Assembly (NCBI GenBank): GCA_023251335.1
Contig: JAHEZA010000159.1
Coordinates: 1-6,259 of the forward strand
DNA: 6,259 bases
From: Chitinophagaceae bacterium
GTDB taxonomy: Bacteria; Bacteroidota; Bacteroidia; Chitinophagales; Chitinophagaceae
Direction of reading: 5' to 3'
In this document: in pieces, positions 5,384 to 6,259 of the stretch
How positions within the stretch are numbered: position 1 is the stretch's first letter
How the letters are laid out: each line of letters begins with the position of its first letter
The notes under the pieces: model-generated
Seen by the model: the letters and a program-made list of their open reading frames with translations, nothing else
Databases searched by the model: none
Told to the model about the DNA's origin: nothing
Made by a program: the position numbers and the translations under genes

Positions 5384-6259
5384 ATGGCGTTGATTTATAA
5401 AATATTATTTGAAGTAAAACTGATACACGAATACTTTTTTACCGATAAAAACGGGGATACCATTTTTGCGCAAGCCAATCAAAGTGATCGCATGAATATG
5501 TTGCTGGATGAATTTAGCGGCGATAGAAAATCGATAAATGATGATGTGAATTTTGAATTCCCTGAAAAACTTTTGTCGCTTTACAAAAATTATCATTTAA
5601 AAATAATCCCCGGTTTTTCCGGTTGTAAAGTAGCCATTCGTGTTAACCAAAAAACACTTCCCGATAATTCCCTGGTGTACGAACCATTTGAAGCATTGCC
5701 TGATAATTTTGATATAAATATTCTTGTTGCCAGGAAAAATAATTTAATAGAAGGGTATTCTAATTCAATATTAAGCAGGCCAATAAATTCACAATATTTC
5801 TTTACCAGCGAATCTTCGATAAGCCCAAAGGCTTTTCCGTTTTTAACGAATGATATCTCAGTTTTGGATAGCGGCAAGGCATACCAACAGGGAGAGTTAG
5901 CTTCCTTTGGCACTAATGATATCCGTGAATTTTATAACGATGGCACTGCCGATCAGTGGTTGCCTGTCTCAGGCAATTCTTTTGCTAATGAAAATGATCA
6001 ACTGCTTGTGCCTGCAAAATTCTATTATTCATTTGATGAAGGCTCAGGTATCACCGATGCCACATTTGAATTAAGAGATAAAGGCAGCAATATCATCAAA
6101 TCAATTACAATTCATAATAATGATTTCATCCAAAAAGCACTTCTTGATTTTTCTGATAAAACGGATTTGATTACTATTCCCGAAAGTTTTGCATACCCCG
6201 ATATCATATATTCTCTGATAGTAAGTGGCAGCAACGGCTTTGCAAAAACACATTCACTC
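5384..6259 (+). CDS. uncharacterised protein, probably eCIS-linked (3' end outside window)
   Basis: The ATG at 5384 opens a frame that stays open to the window end: 292 codons with no stop. It starts one base after the Pvc16-like stop, indicating translational coupling in one operon. The protein begins MALIYKILFEVKLIHEYFFT with no signal peptide and no membrane span. Alternating hydrophobic stretches (HLKIIPGFSGCKVAIRVNQ at 71-89, FDINILVARKNN at 109-120, IIKSITIH at 237-244) suggest a beta-rich fold. SQYFFTSESS (136-145) and QLLVPAKFYYSFDE (206-219) are other notable segments. I recall similar proteins beside DUF4255 genes in Bacteroidota but know no function. Location suggests a structural or assembly part of the injection particle; a cargo or unrelated role is possible. 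Minus-strand frames within it are shadows. Confidence 0.8.
   Translation, partial: MALIYKILFEVKLIHEYFFTDKNGDTIFAQANQSDRMNMLLDEFSGDRKSINDDVNFEFPEKLLSLYKNYHLKIIPGFSGCKVAIRVNQKTLPDNSLVYEPFEALPDNFDINILVARKNNLIEGYSNSILSRPINSQYFFTSESSISPKAFPFLTNDISVLDSGKAYQQGELASFGTNDIREFYNDGTADQWLPVSGNSFANENDQLLVPAKFYYSFDEGSGITDATFELRDKGSNIIKSITIHNNDFIQKALLDFSDKTDLITIPESFAYPDIIYSLIVSGSNGFAKTHSL

Noticed and set aside
5593..5913. 106-codon minus-strand frame
   Set aside because: It lies wholly antisense to the long operon gene starting at 5384, whose frame is open and coupled to its neighbour.

Overview
The window looks like a chromosomal segment of a Bacteroidota bacterium, probably in or near the Chitinophagaceae. 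The evidence is high A+T content, A/T-rich start regions without Shine-Dalgarno sequences, TAnnTTTG-type -7 boxes close upstream of start codons, an SCSSS-type lipoprotein signal, and protein families typical of that phylum. No tRNA, rRNA, CRISPR array or insertion sequence was seen.

Layout. Positions 1-570 (+) hold the 3' end of a UvrC/Cho-like nuclease gene, most likely the Bacteroidota DnaQ-exonuclease/GIY-YIG fusion; a UvrC-type cysteine cluster is visible. After an A/T-rich gap comes a small lipoprotein gene (813-1331, +). It converges, with 4 bases between stop codons, on a 601-residue TPR membrane protein gene (1336-3141, -). Next are two minus-strand genes in an apparent operon, clpS (4010-4309) and aat (3334-3975). 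Aat attaches Leu or Phe to proteins that begin with Lys or Arg, and ClpS hands proteins with such N-termini to ClpAP, so the pair forms a compact N-degron module.

A 470-base intergenic region (4310-4779) separates clpS from a divergent plus-strand unit. It holds a clpS promoter, a plus-strand promoter followed by a terminator-like hairpin (a possible ~110-nt small RNA or attenuated leader), a large A/T inverted repeat, a 28-codon ORF whose ATG lies in a hairpin, and a weak promoter just before the next gene.

The plus-strand unit starts with a Pvc16_N/DUF4255 protein (4780-5382), a family tied to extracellular contractile injection systems (eCIS: Afp, PVC, MAC and AlgoCIS-like particles). One base after its stop begins a long gene of unknown function (5384 to the window end, open). 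The right side is therefore probably the first part of an eCIS operon whose sheath, tube, baseplate and ATPase genes would lie beyond 6259. This is the most interesting part of the window, but only one recognised family member supports it here.
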